The notes: generated by a model from the sequence alone, not told the origin. 64,000 nucleotides of DNA from Isoetes taiwanensis (GCA_021234155.1 JAJEKV010000094.1:498284-562283), one strand, 5' to 3'; positions 22,330 to 34,565 are shown, counted from the stretch's first letter. Numbers and translations are program-made.

Positions 22330-22550
22330 CTTCACAGCTCAGAGAGCCAAGATTCCTACCGGGCGATGCTTGAGATAAGCCAAGGCCATTGATTTTTGAA
22401 TAGGAAGTTTACATTTGTTAAATTCCTTGTGTTTCCTTTTTGTCTCATTCGGTATTGCAGATCTCCTCAGAGCCAAGTTTCCGCTGGGCTGATGCTTCCG
22501 TAAAGCCAAGGGCATTGATTTTTGTTGGGGTTCGATCCCCAAGCCCGCTT
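22330..22550 (+). repeat. Two diverged repeats ending in a tRNA-like T arm
   Basis: The segment AGAGCCAAG...GCCAAGGCCATTGATTTTTG (about 22339-22398) recurs at about 22468-22523. The second copy runs into GGGGTTCGATCCCC (22527-22540), a perfect T-arm stem-loop and pol III B-box match. A convincing full tRNA cloverleaf could not be drawn. Confidence 0.55.
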
Positions 22551-22846
22551 CTTCCCTTGATTTAGAACATCTCTATGTTGGCTTTAGCAATAGTTAGATC
22601 GGCAACAACCAGCGATGATCTTGGCTTCAGATAATACTATCATTTGGGGTGTCTTAAAATTTGTAATACTATCAGAATCATATCATGTAGGAGGGTGGGT
22701 CTTTGGATTACAACATATAGATTTTGTAACGAGGGTCAAGTTTAAGGTGGGTCAAGCCAACAGTTTAATCCAGGTGTCCATTCGTACGAGAGCGACAAAG
22801 CATATCATATCTTCTCATGTTCCTGTGCATGACAACCTTAGCTCAA

Positions 22847-23206
22847 CTAAGAGCTGCTCTCGTGATTATTGCCTGACTGACAGCGATGCCTACCACCCAC
22901 ATCCATGCAGGTGAGCCACAGATCTACATCAAGTTGGCCAACAAAGGCAGATAGCATGCCACATAGACCATCCACATTCAGAAGCTCTTCAATCTCCAAG
23001 ATCCACACATCGAGCTCCGAAGTCACATGCATAGGAAATATGGGGCTTTCATTAAGGGGATTGGGGGCTTCAATAGGATCAAAGGAGGGCACGCCAAAAT
23101 CAAAGGGTAGTCTAGAAGGAATGGGGTTATCGCTTTGCAATTTCCATCACTTCATGCCTTTCTTCCTCCTCCTCGAAACCCGTCTCGCAGTTTTAAAATT
23201 GTAAAG
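22847..23206 (-). pseudogene. Coding-like minus-strand sequence, unrecognised
   Basis: The frame at 22847-23140 reads SDNPIPSRLPFDFGVPSF, then LDVWILEIEELLNVDGLCGM. Just upstream in a different frame is an acidic stretch (ETGFEEEEERHEVMEIA). The composition is that of a protein, possibly a gag-like segment of an element or a host exon. No family motif is evident and the frames do not join cleanly. Confidence 0.35.
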
Positions 23207-23826
23207 ACAAGGAACATACCTAGATAGAACCAAATCTCCTAAGCCCACTATAGGGCCTACACTACAAGCCAAGTCATTGCAACCGGGCCCTTACCGTAGA
23301 GGCACCAAAGATCTTAGGTACTAGCATCTTCACAAAAAACCAAAAAACAGACCACAAGGGACAAAAAGCAGGTCGGAGGCAATGTGCTCCAACCAAAACA
23401 AACACAAAACACCACACAAATTTACCAAGCCTATGCCGCCATTAGAAAATGCCTTCCTCATCCTAAAAAATACTAAACGTATAATTTTGACCCAAGAAAA
23501 CACACAAATACCCAATGGTTTCTTGCAAGAAAAAAAACCGAATTATAGCAACTTCGCAGCCCGTACAAATTGCAAACCATTGGAATGGGACGTTTTGGGT
23601 GTATTATCGTTTTGGGTGTCTAAAAATTATTTTGGGCCATTGGATGCTGGCATATGCCACGACATATGCCATGGGGCAAATTTGGAGCCCTCAAACGCAA
23701 GTCAAGATGGGGTCAAAGATGGGGCCCACCTTTGACTTACCCCTAACATTTTATTAAACCATTGAATAAATAGGATGCTCCACAATTAGCAGCCAAACAA
23801 AATAATAAGCACTGTAAATAGAGAAT

Positions 23827-23872
23827 GATGAGCCTGGGGAGTCGAACCCCAGTAGAAGTTCCGACGCTCATC
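23827..23872 (-). other. tRNA-like acceptor stem plus T arm (46 nt)
   Basis: On the minus strand a 7-bp stem (GATGAGC with GCTCATC) encloses a perfect T-arm hairpin, CTGGGGTTCGACTCCCCAG. D and anticodon arms are missing: only 13 bases precede the T arm. It could be a truncated tRNA relic or a SINE head. Confidence 0.6.
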
Positions 23873-24435
23873 CCACACACAAAAACAGAAGCCATCTGTA
23901 AGCGAGACACCCCAAAGCTTAGAGACGTTTTCTTGCAAATTATTTGAAAACTACGAGGATGCATTCGCCGCCAGCATCAACAACAACAAGCTTAGAATTG
24001 TTAAATATGGAGCTTGTAGCATTCTTCAATAGGTATGATGAATTGGAAAATTATTCTACCTAAAATGCTCTACATGGTTAAATGACTACTAAATCAAGAT
24101 AGACAAGTGATTTACAATTGTATTTAGGGATTTGTGTGTGCCACTCTCTGTTATAGGTCCATGCAACTTAGATAGCCATGGAAAATAATATCAAATTTGA
24201 TCTCAAAAAGTAATAACTTTGGGGGGTATTTATATATCTAGCCTAAGCAAGAAAAGTCGGAACATGGCTACCTAGGATAAATTCCAAACCAACCTTTTAT
24301 TGCTTTCAGCCTATTCACTAGGTATTCTACAATGACCGTCTCCAATAATAAACTCCTATTATATTCATTTTCTTTACATCAACAATTTTGTGGAACGTCC
24401 TATCCCAACCACATATCTCAACAACCAGGATTGTT

Positions 24436-24535
24436 CCAAGAGAATAGAATAGAATAGAGTAGAGTAGAGTAGAGTAGAGTAGAGTAGAGTAGAGTAGAGT
24501 AGAGTTTCTATCGTCCACAGAGACTAATCGATCTA
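24436..24535 (-). mobile_element. Truncated pentanucleotide-tailed retroelement
   Basis: A run of AGAATAGAATAG then about ten GAGTA units (24441-24505) is followed by GTCCACAGAGACTAATCGAT, homologous to the copies at 26014 and 40339. On the minus strand the pentamer run is the 3' tail. Only about 40 bp of body survives. Confidence 0.75.
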
Positions 24536-24545
24536 TGGGACCCAA

Positions 24546-25980
24546 AATTATGTATTAAAATAAATATGGACGCCATGTATTGGCGACCCTATTGGCAAAG
24601 TCCTTGACGATTTTAAATCCCAACCATTGGATCTAGACCAACGATTAGACATAAAATTCTAGATTAGCCTAGACAGGAACCCATTTATAACAATAAATAG
24701 ATCGGATTCAGAAAGGAGATAATAGGAAAAGATAAACACACACAAAGCATATCTTTTCTCGATTCAACAAATTATATTCATGCTTGTCTACAGCAGGGTC
24801 AATGAGATCAACCATCTAACGACTCTCAAGCTTCTAGATCTGTTGAGCAGACTATTTAGAGTTCAGGGTGCATCAAATAAAAATAATAGATAACATTCAG
24901 CATAATGTGGGGGAACTAAGCACTTTTAGAGACTTATATCTTAGCCAGAGATGTATAACACGAAGAACTGCCCAAGAAAAAATCAACAACATATATGATG
25001 TTGCCAATGCATCCGCCCCCCGCACCTACCACGCATTTTGCTATCAACCAACTTAAAAATGAATAGCAATCCAAAGAGCACCTGGGGGCTTACAAGCAAA
25101 TGTAATACCAAGTAGAAGCCCAATAATTTGTGTTGCAACTTCTCGCACCTCCTCCTGCAAAGATCACAATCTCTTTAGTGATCGAGGGCATATGCTTCTA
25201 GATTCCCTTTTGACCGGTAAATTAACTACAAAGTAGGTTTAGGACAATCATAAGGAATATCCATGCATATACCGGCATATATATGGAATTTGCCTTTTAC
25301 CCACATAATGAGGGTTTGCTCTCTAGGGCAATCCTGCAAGGTTCATTTGTTACCTAAATTTGATTTTTAAAGGAATCTTGAAACGAGACCCCTACAATAG
25401 TACTACAATATTGTTTAAAAGCAAAACCTACGAACATTTGGTACTCAATGTGTGATGTTGTATAGGCCTTTCTTGCTATATATGTCATGAATTGAACCCT
25501 TTCCAAAGATTCAGATTTCCATTTGAGGGTGAAGGCTTAGTGGTAACCTCAGTTGGGTGCTACCAATTGGTTTAACCCCATCGAGCTCATCATTTTAAAA
25601 ATTTTGGCCCCTTGCATTTGCGTTGCATGCACATAAAAGCTCATCAAAATTATTTCATTCAACTCCCTTCCAATCAAAGCAATACATCTACAATTGCAAA
25701 GGTCAAAGAAACTTGTCTTTCTAAAGGTTTGTCTCGGTTGTATATTTTGCCCCACACATTTTAGAAAGCAAAGGTTCATCTAACAATTGAAAGTCCTTCC
25801 TAAATTGTCATAGCATTCTCATCCATCTATAACGACAAAAAAAAAAGGTCGAAGAATTTTCCACTTATTCATATGTTCAGTTAGCTTGGCTAATTCGTTA
25901 AAAATATCCATTGCATATGTGGAGACTTAATATAAAGGGCCAAAACTCAAAAATTTCATTCTCTTTAGTAATTTCCTATT
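24546..25980. other. Intergenic DNA without recognised genes
   Basis: Nothing convincing on either strand. Open frames such as 24868-25056 and 25549-25779 lack motifs. Confidence 0.4.
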
Positions 25981-25984
25981 TTCT

Positions 25985-26093
25985 TGAGAATAGAATAGAA
26001 TAGAATAGAATAGTTTTTTAACGTCCACGGAGACCAATAGGTCATGGGACCCATACAATGGGCTAGTACAATCATTACTACTAGGATTAAAAA
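25985..26093 (-). mobile_element. Truncated pentanucleotide-tailed retroelement
   Basis: (ATAGA)n at 25985-26012 is followed by ACGTCCACGGAGACCAATAG and a conserved stretch ending ACTAGGATTAAAA, matching the 3' ends at 30180-30283 and 40320-40420. The copy is 5'-truncated after about 80 bp of body. Confidence 0.85.
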
Positions 26094-26751
26094 CCAAGAA
26101 CCAAAGTTCGCTCTAACTTGGTCTAGAGTTCGAGAAGTCCCAACCAAGTTTCTAGTATGGGTGCTACTGAGAACTTTTGTTATGAGTAAAGTTCACGTGA
26201 AATGTGCACTGGCTCCGTAGCAAATTCGTTTTGGCATAAAATCTTTGAAAACCCAAAAAAAAAAAAACCCCCAAGTGAAATGATCGATCTTTTTCCCCCT
26301 TTTTTTTGCTCTCTAATAACTTTGTGTTGCATTTTGGAAAGAAGAGGCCACTTGAATTGATCGGGCTGAGTCGAGAGATGGCTTGGTGGAGGAAGGCCAC
26401 CTGGCCGCCATCATCCATGAGAACCCTATGGCCAGCTACAACTAGTGATCATTTATGTCTCTTACTTAATGTAGAAGTCTAAATTTGCATAATCGCATTC
26501 GCATTGTATGACCTTCAGGCAAGAGATGAAGATCTAGGGTTACCCTACTAGGTGCTTCCCTTTTTATTCATGTCCTTCTATAGACATCCTTCCTTTTGTA
26601 AAGGGCATACTTATGAATAGATGGCATTGGACTATGATATAACATGGCTTTTTTTTCAGAGAAAACCAAAACAATTCAACCTACAACAAAAATCTGATAA
26701 GACAATTTCTAAGAATGAAATCACATTGTTTTCATTTATTTATTGAAGGAC

Positions 26752-26826
26752 CTCATTTTATTCATCATTACATCATGCATCCATTCTACATATCATTTTA
26801 TTCATCATTACATTATGCATCCACTA
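26752..26826. repeat. Tandem duplication of an element 3' end motif
   Basis: CATTTTATTCATCATTACAT occurs twice, separated by about 42 bp. The motif ATCATTTTATTCATCATCAC also follows the poly(T) run at 40149-40169, so this is likely a relic of the same element class. Confidence 0.65.
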
Positions 26827-26829
26827 GTA

Positions 26830-29460
26830 AATTGCCCACCGCTGGTGGGCTTTACATGTGTTCACCTTTTGTGATCATTCCATGTGATTGTTCACAAACA
26901 ATGGGATAGTAATGTGTTACCAAGAGTTTGAGGAGCCCCGTAAATATCTGGATGCCATCACTTTTAAACCATGGGTATATCCTGGTCTTTAACATGTTAA
27001 AAACCACATCACAAAAAAATACATGTCGTTTCTATGTGGACTTAGTGGATTTTTGTGATTTAAGACCGTTCAAACATGTAGTTTGAACGTTACTATTCAA
27101 TATAGCCTAATGGGTAATGGGTTTTTCTTTTAAACAGGCCTATAAAGTATAATTGTGGAAACTTGGGCCCATATGAAGAAAGGGGACGCTTTAGTCTTGT
27201 TGCCATGATCCTTTGTAATGTTGGGAACCCGCTGTCAACAATACGTGGTCCTCAGATTGAGATGAGGTCTTTTTCACACATGCAAACTTACTCAAAAATT
27301 TGCTATATGACCAAATGGATGATAAGGCAAAAAGAGCATAAGTAGTGTGTCTTTATGTACTTATAGCAACGGTGCCTAGCAAAAACCTAGAGGGTGAGAT
27401 AAGTTGGCGTGAAGTTAGCATTGGGCTAAAGTTGGAAACTTGTAACCGAATTTTGTGTTCATTCTACTTTTAGATTATTGAGACTATGTGCATGTCTTCA
27501 AATGTCTATGTTTATTGTATGTTAAAAACTATAGAATGCATATTGCGTTTTACATGTCTTATTTTCCCTTGCATTGAAGAAGTTGAAAGAAGCTATTCAT
27601 GTGTTGTAGAGGTCATTTGGTAACTTTCTAGATTAGATTGTAGCTCTTTTCTCTTTTAACGATAGTTGTTCAAAATTTCTTAAGTTTAAAATTCAAATCA
27701 ACTATACTTTCCTAAACAATCTCACGAGTTTATTGCTATTGTAAGGATCCAACATACCCTTTGGTGTTTTTTTTTCTTCTTTTTGTGCACACATATTTTA
27801 AGATTGTGATAAATAGACATTATCACTTTGTCTAATATTATTGCATAGGGATGAGCATCAAATGCGAAAAATGATCCAAATCATCTTAAGAGTAGTTTGA
27901 ACTAAGGGCTTTTACACAACTTGCTTATGCTTCCGCAACAAAGGCGGGTAAAACATTATGAGGAACTATACTAAGATCGTCAAAAAATGACAAAAGGAAC
28001 TACAATCCTTGTTTTCAATTTTTTTTCCAGATGTCAGCATTTAGGTCAGACCCCATGATGATCTCATTCCAAAGATAAAAGTAAAATAAGAACTTCAGGC
28101 TTCTTGAAAAATCCAAGCAGAAGTAATGAGAAAGGTAAACAACTATAAGTGCAAAAAGGATCATGTTATTGAAAGCCTCGTGATGCAAGCATGATAGCTT
28201 TATCAACGTAATCACATCTTTTGTTCGATAGAGCCGCAAATACAGCTTTTAGTTCGCATTGGAAGTAGCATCGTATCACTCTATAGATATAAAAAGTATA
28301 TGTTGTAAAGACCTGTGGAGTAGCCAATGTAGTTGATTTTACTTCGTAACATATGAGTAAGCTACATTCAAAGATCGCAGAAAATCATATAGCGCAAGCT
28401 CATCCAAGCTCCAATCCCAAAAACCCCCGCTATCGAGAATATTCCATAAACTCTATGTATTAATCAAATGTCTAACTTGGACAGATATGGCAAATGCCAT
28501 GTTAACTTCACCAATTGCATTAGTACTCATCATGCAACTCCCAACAATTGTCCAAAAGCACACCTTTAAGTCTTTGTAGTGGTAGCACTTGATACTTTCT
28601 AATCGCACAAAGTGGAAATATGCCAATGTTCTCAAGACGCACAAAAGCCATGGCTGCAAGGAAGGCCGTGGTACATTGATAACTACAAATTAAATCGGAG
28701 CCTAACTACAAATGCAGCCGAAAGCTTTTGCAATGCACGCGCAGAAGCAATGGGTTGCGATAAATCATCCGATTGAGCTCAATGTCTATCTAAGTAGATG
28801 CCTTACTTAGAACTATTTTAAGCCCCATAATGCAATCTCAAAGACAAAGCAATATATAGACTTACATGAGAGCATTTCACAACCTGTAAGGATTGGGAAG
28901 TTGAATTAAGCACTTGCATGGCAAAGCAAAAGTTCCATTTCAAGTTTGGGTGTAAGAAGGAATTCTAAACAATACCAATAACTTACCAAGGAACAATCAC
29001 CAACAACTTCTGATATATCTATAGCAGGCCTTCAATAGCCCTCCTTAAGAAGTCATGTAAACTTTATCTTGTTGAGAAAATAATCTCCTCTGAGACACAA
29101 TTGTTTAGAAGAAAGAATTTCTACTTGATGATCGTAATAAAGCTCACATTTGGATGCACATTTACATCGTGCACTGGCAACGATGACATATATATAACCT
29201 ATTGTTCCTTAAATTCCATGCCTGAATCTATTGTATTTCCTTCATATGCTGCATGTCTGCAATCATCCACATGTATTTACTAAAGGATTAGAGCACACGA
29301 TTCATGAGCTGGAAATAAGCTACCATGCTTGGGCATTACCTTGTCATGCTTATCATGAGCAATGTTGCCTAGCAAGAAATAAAAGATTGGCGCTTCATTG
29401 TGCCGCTATAGATCAGACGGGTAAATCAATCTGCTATAACGCAATCAATTATATAAACAT
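26830..29460. other. Intergenic DNA without recognised genes
   Basis: AT-rich sequence. Minus-strand frames at 28015-28239 and 28453-28659 show no motif. Parts could be introns of the degraded gene whose exon remnant lies at 29465-29553. Confidence 0.35.
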
Positions 29461-29464
29461 CTCA

Positions 29465-29553
29465 AGGGTTTGTGTCTAGCCATGCAGCCAAGTTCAAATC
29501 ATCTAGAGGACTTTCTCCAGCCACATCCCAAGTGCCCACCACCAATCTGAATT
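29465..29553 (-). pseudogene. Inositol polyphosphate 5-phosphatase exon fragment
   Basis: The minus strand reads RLVVGTWDVAGESPLDDLNL followed by AAWLDTNP, then DVYI after a small frame defect. This closely resembles the conserved start of the catalytic domain in plant type I inositol polyphosphate 5-phosphatases (VGTWNVAG...LDLxxWL...ADIYVLGFQE). Those enzymes remove the 5-phosphate from inositol phosphates or phosphoinositides. Only one exon remnant is visible and no catalytic residues downstream were located, so it is a fragment. Confidence 0.7.
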
Positions 29554-29592
29554 GTTAGAAGACATACCAATCTGAATTGTTAGAAGACATAC
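29543..29592. repeat. Tandem duplication of 24-25 bp
   Basis: CAATCTGAATTGTTAGAAGA is present twice in direct succession, overlapping the upstream edge of the phosphatase-like exon remnant. Confidence 0.9.
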
Positions 29593-29825
29593 CCAAATTC
29601 GTTGCTTCTTGTCCTATTCCAAAGTGGCTTTTGCCATACTTCCTTGAGGTGTTAGACCACGATCCGTGCACCACCAGCCTTTTAAGCAATGAAACATAGC
29701 CTTATTTACATACACCCTCTGATCTTATCTTCCAAGCAACGAACCCCAAATCATGCTCCCACAGTAGCAGATTTTTAGGCATAGAAACGGGCCACAAAAA
29801 GCATCCTTAGATATTATGGGATCCC

Positions 29826-30285
29826 CGTCAGACGCACGGGTCCCACACACTACGGATTGAGACATGTAGATGGGAGCGACCGCAATTGCCGCTGGTAGAG
29901 ACTATGTGTCCGCTGCCGCCATAAAAGTTATTGAAGATAAAAGCCATACTTTTCCGAAGTTGCCCCGCTTTTGAGATAGTCCTAATCATTTTTGACCTTA
30001 GCATTCCATTCCACGCCTAATAACTTCTCGAGCACCATCCGTGTATGACTTGGCATTATACATACTTGAGGTTCTAGATAAACGCCTGCAATTACCGAGC
30101 CCCTCGTGAGTCATTATCTCCGGCTTGTCTAGTATCATCATTACGTAAAAAGGTTTTTCCTTGAAAACCTTTTCGAGGCAGGGTTTTTAATCCTAGTAAT
30201 AATGATTGTACTAGCCCATTGTATGGGTCCCATGACCTATTGGTCTCCCGTTTGGAAAAAACTATTCTATTCTATTCTATTCATT
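29826..30285 (+). mobile_element. Pentanucleotide-tailed retroelement copy
   Basis: The segment matches the reverse complement of 40320-40780 in order: GGATTGAGAC, ATTGAAGATAAAAGCCATAC, a CTTGAGGTTCTAGATAA stretch, then AATGATTGTACTAGCCCATT. It ends in (TATTC)n at 30262-30285. It is probably 5'-truncated. The 3' tail runs straight into the polypyrimidine tract. Confidence 0.8.
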
Positions 30286-30998
30286 CATCGCTTTTCCTTT
30301 TCCTTTTTCTCTTTTTTTTAGTTCCCCTCCCTATTTTCTCGTTTTACTCTTTTTTTTCTCTTTCCCCTTTTCCCTTTGCCCATCCCCACGCCTTCCCTTT
30401 TTCCATTCTCCTTAACGTTTTCCTTCTTTCTTTTCCATTTTTCCACTCTCCGTTTTTCCTTTTTTTTTTTTGCCTTTTTTCACCTTCCCTTTTTTCTTTT
30501 CTCCCCTTCCCTTCCCTTTCTTTGGTTTCCCTTTCCCCTTCCTTTCCCTTCCTTTACCTTTTCCTCCTCTCTTAACCCTTTTCTCTTCCCTTTTTTTCCC
30601 TTCTATTTTCCATCTCCCCTACCCTTTCCTTTTCTCTTCCCTTTCCCCCTTTCTATGTCCTTTTTCCTTTCCTTTTCTCCACTTTTTTTTCCCTCACTTT
30701 TTTTCCCTTTTCCTTTGCCCTTTTTGCTTTCCTTTTTCTCTTTTCCTTCCGCCCTTTTGCCTTTCCTTTTTTTTTTAATTTTCCCCATCCCTTTCCCTTA
30801 TTCCCTTCCCCGCCTTTTTTTCTTTTGCTCCCTTTCCACATTCCTTTTTCTATTTTCGTCTCTTCCCGTTTTCTATTTTTCATTTTTTATTTTCCTATTT
30901 CTCCTTTTTTTCCTTTCAATTTTCCTTTTGCCCTTTTTCCCTTTTCCTTTTTTCTCCATTTTCACTCTCTTTTCCCTTTTCCCTTTCCCTATTCACCC
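30286..30998 (+). repeat. Polypyrimidine tract, about 0.7 kb
   Basis: This stretch is almost entirely C and T, built from CCCTTTTCC and TTCCTTTTT runs. The long open frames across it on both strands are low-complexity artefacts. Confidence 0.95.
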
Positions 30999-31347
30999 TG
31001 TCGCTGTCTAATTGAGTGAATCTTATTGAAGCAATAGTCAAGATGAAATTTTATTGAAGCCAAGAAATGCATCTTCATCATTGGATCAAATCCTTAATCG
31101 CTTGATCTAGGTCTCCATAGAAGACATATGCTATATTTTTATAATATAAAGATTCTACATATCAATATGTAGCATAATAACAGGGGGTTTTCTTTGTGTT
31201 TTTGTACGCTTTTCACTAAGGTTTTCCTATGATTTCTGGTCTCTTCCTAGGCATTTAAAAATCTAACTAAGCTCTCATACTTAGCATACTCTAGTTTTTA
31301 ATGTGTTTAGTAGCAATATTCTCTTCCAAAATAGATAGCAAAATTAT

Positions 31348-31620
31348 TCACTTAAGTTTCAATCTGCAAACAAAATGCCACAGCCTTTTGCAAAAGAAAG
31401 TTCCATGCTTAAGGTCTAGGGTCAACATTTTGGCATAGAGGACAAAGGCAGGATTCCTACCCAAATCATTCCATATTTGTTGGAGATCTTGCACCGTTGT
31501 TACAGATTTCGTTAGCCGGGCAAACAGTTTTGCATTGATACTAGCACATGCTACCATATGCAAAGAGCATATGCATGAAATGTGTAGTTTACAATAGTTT
31601 ACATGATTCTTGTATTGCAA
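31348..31620 (-). pseudogene. Possible PPR-like fragment
   Basis: The minus-strand frame includes NAKLFARLTKSVTTVQDL and GRNPAFVLYAKMLTLDL. The spacing and wording recall a degraded PPR repeat (KLF...W...G...AFxLYxKM). The match is weak and based on one repeat only. Confidence 0.3.
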
Positions 31621-31788
31621 TATTCAGATTATAGATAATGAATATAATGAATATAATGCTAAATATTGATTGCACAAAATGTACTCATAGTTGTTTGCAA
31701 TAGAAATAATTTGTTTGTCTTGATGTTATTGTGCTTTTTAGTAATTAATGTTTAGGCCCATGAAGTTTGCCTATGTTTGTTTTAGTTA

Positions 31789-31960
31789 GGGCCCGAAGGG
31801 CCCAAAATTTTTTTTAATATAACAATTAACACACAACTACCATTAACATTATTAACACAAACCATTGCATTTAACACATTTAAATTAAAATCCCCCTTAA
31901 ACCCCCTCTGGTTTGGGTGCATATTCACACGGGGGGTTACTCCGGGCAACTTTTCGGCCG
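31789..31960. repeat. Dispersed repeat headed by GGGCCCGAAGGGCCC, copy 1
   Basis: A perfect palindrome-like head (GGGCCC-GAA-GGGCCC) is followed by A-rich text, then ACACATTTAAATTAAAATCC and GGTTTGGGTGCATATTCACA. These segments recur in the same order at 32411-32650. Confidence 0.8.
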
Positions 31961-32410
31961 GGTTTGGTAGGCTTTCACATCCTACCAGCTGATTAATACA
32001 GGATTGCGCTATTAGATATTGTCTTATGGCTCATTCCGAATGAAGGTTGCAAAAAATTACCATGCATTTTTAGATTTTGAGGCAGTTATTAAGCAAATTC
32101 CAAGGCTTCTAGATCCTTATGCTAACAAGCAAAAAAGTTTCCCACTTTGGTTTCTCACCACAAGAATCCATGTAGGCCAAAGGCTGCTGTTAAATTCCAG
32201 TTGAAAAATGTTTATGTATGGGTGTTGCAAACTTTATGACTTTCAGAATAATGGGATCAATCCGCTCTATCTGTATGGTAACTTTTACTTATGTTCTATT
32301 TGTTTTATTGTGATGAAATTCAAAAGCTACAGGTGATGAAAGCCTCAAATGAATTCTAGTTTTTTTCTGGTTTGAATTCTAAATTTTTTGTCACACTGGG
32401 GGGGATGTCC

Positions 32411-32650
32411 CTAAGGCCCCGAAGGGGCCAAAAATTTTTTTTTGCAACACAAACCATTAACATCCAACATATAAAAATTAAATCCCCCAACACATAACAA
32501 CCAACACATAACAACCATTGACATTAACAACCAACACATAACTACCATTGACATTAATTAACACAACCATTGGGTCCAACACATTTAAATTAAAATCCCC
32601 TTAACCCCCTTTGGTTTGGGTGCATATTCACACGGGTGACTCCGGCAACG
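32411..32650. repeat. Dispersed repeat headed by GGCCCCGAAGGGGCC, copy 2
   Basis: The second copy has an expanded middle, with ACCAACACATAAC units repeated. It ends with the same GGTGCATATTCACACGGG. The pair may be a small non-autonomous element or its two ends. No target duplication was found. Confidence 0.8.
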
Positions 32651-32846
32651 AGAGTCATTGGATAGGCATATTCACTCCTTATTCCTTAATCTACACCGTA
32701 CGTAAAGTTCCTCGCTTGTGGGGTATGCAAGTACAAAATTTGCTATATCAGATAACAAGATTCGCAAAAATACTATAAGATTTCAAGCGGAATACTATAT
32801 GGTGTTGTGAATATGGAAGCCAATCGACTACATAGGCTAAACATCA

Positions 32847-32850
<4 letters not shown>

Positions 32851-32881
<31 letters not shown>

Positions 32882-33175
32882 TTAAGCTATTTTGCTTTAA
32901 TTAAGCAATCTTGCTTGACAAATAATAATGATCCGTAGATCTCTCGTGACATTAGAATTCATGACACTATTAACATTTGAGCTTATATGAAACATGTGGT
33001 GCTCATTTGAAAAATAAATTTTAGATTGCTTAACTCCATATTTAATCAAGCAATTAAGCTTCAATAATAAAAACGATCTTGAGATTGTTATTTATGCAAT
33101 TTTGATTTGATTAAGCAAAAATCGCTCTGACAAATAATAGTGATCTAGAGATTTCTCATGATACTAGAACATGTG
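32851..33175. repeat. Poly(T) run and internal duplication
   Basis: About 29 T residues are followed by two diverged copies of a segment with GACAAATAATAATGATC and TCTCGTGACATTAGAA. They are spaced by about 215 bp. Confidence 0.7.
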
Positions 33176-33179
33176 CAAA

Positions 33180-34545
33180 TATACTTTTTAACCTGATGGT
33201 ATACGAAAATGTTACTGGTGTATATTTAGACCCCTTAAAAATTTCAAGCAATATTGTTCATAAGGGACAGATTTTGATGATTTTCATGTCCTGTGGACCT
33301 TGAGAACTTTCAAAGGTCGATTTAGGGCATAGGTATTATTGGCTAAGGCCAAACAATTCTTCTATCTCAGGACCTTTACGCCATGCGACCACTATTGTCG
33401 CCGGAGGCTAACAAATGCAATACTTGCCTGATTTGTCTTGGAGCATGCCTGGACCTGCGCCTCTTCCGACCAAAGATAAGGAAGTTTGAAGCCGATGAAG
33501 CCGCTTTTTCTGCCTTTAGCCGAAAAACGACTTGGCATTCATTTCAAATCGCAAAGAATCGATAGGTTTGATGTCCGACACATTTGGGGCTTTGCTCAGC
33601 CATACCGGCCTTAAAATGGCCGCACAAAAGGGCTTATCGATCACAGGTGATGAAAAGAAAATCGCCTCAGATAAGTGGTTGCATGGGCTTACCTGAAACA
33701 AACATACAAGTTCTAGCTTGATTATGGCGATAAAGGAACATGTATCAGTTATATACCTTATACTACAGAATGATACAAGAGATACTTACATGCTGCTAGC
33801 TTTGGCATTCATGGCAATGGCATAAAATCAGTAATGCAAGGATGTGAGTGCGGATAATAGTGCAGATGGGTACTTTGATCTTAGTAGGTGTTGAGCATAA
33901 CATTTTAAATAAAGGGTGCTTTTGAATCACGATTTATGGTTCTCATATGAAGACCAAGATGCCATCATCCTATGGTGATGTCATGCCACACTCTGGGCTT
34001 GAAGGTCATACAAAAAGCAAAGAGCTATATCTGAAGTTTCATAGTAATATGGATATGTTCCTATACAAACTGTTGCAGTCATTGAGATAGCATATGTGAC
34101 TTCAAAATACCAGGTTCTTCATTATTTCTAGATATTACTAGAGTGACCTTTTTTGTCTCATATGTTTATACATGTGACTATTTGTTTAAAAGCAACCACA
34201 TATGAGAAATTGATATTTATGCTTCTATGGCATTCAAATCGCAAGGATAATTGCTGGCATGTATGGGTTTACAGGACAATAAGTATTTTAGACCTTATGT
34301 TCAAGCCTAGATTATAGGGTTCTATAACAGCCAAGAATATAAGATTCTAAGGCTTATGCTTACTGACTTTTTGGATACATCTTTCCATAGCATTCCTTAT
34401 GCTACCGAGGCTTTTAAAGTGAAAAAGACTGCTCTGGAATAATTCTATATAATGCTAGATGGACTATATGTTGCTATATGCTGAGATTGTAAGACTTAAA
34501 GGTGGATAATTTAATCTTTCGAGGTTGATTCTGGAAGAGTTAAAT
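33180..34545. other. Intergenic DNA without recognised genes
   Basis: Frames at 33383-33565 (plus) and 33516-33701 (minus) overlap and look balanced, but neither carries a motif I can name. Confidence 0.35.
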
Positions 34546-34565
34546 GTCTAAAATCTTTTTTTTTT

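Noticed and set aside
22482..22550. Functional tRNA gene
   Set aside because: Only the T arm is perfect; no acceptable A box, anticodon arm or 7-bp acceptor stem could be drawn.
30376..31011. A 211-codon open frame and antisense lysine-rich frames
   Set aside because: They are by-products of the polypyrimidine tract; amino acid content is almost only Phe, Pro, Ser and Leu (or Lys, Glu, Gly).
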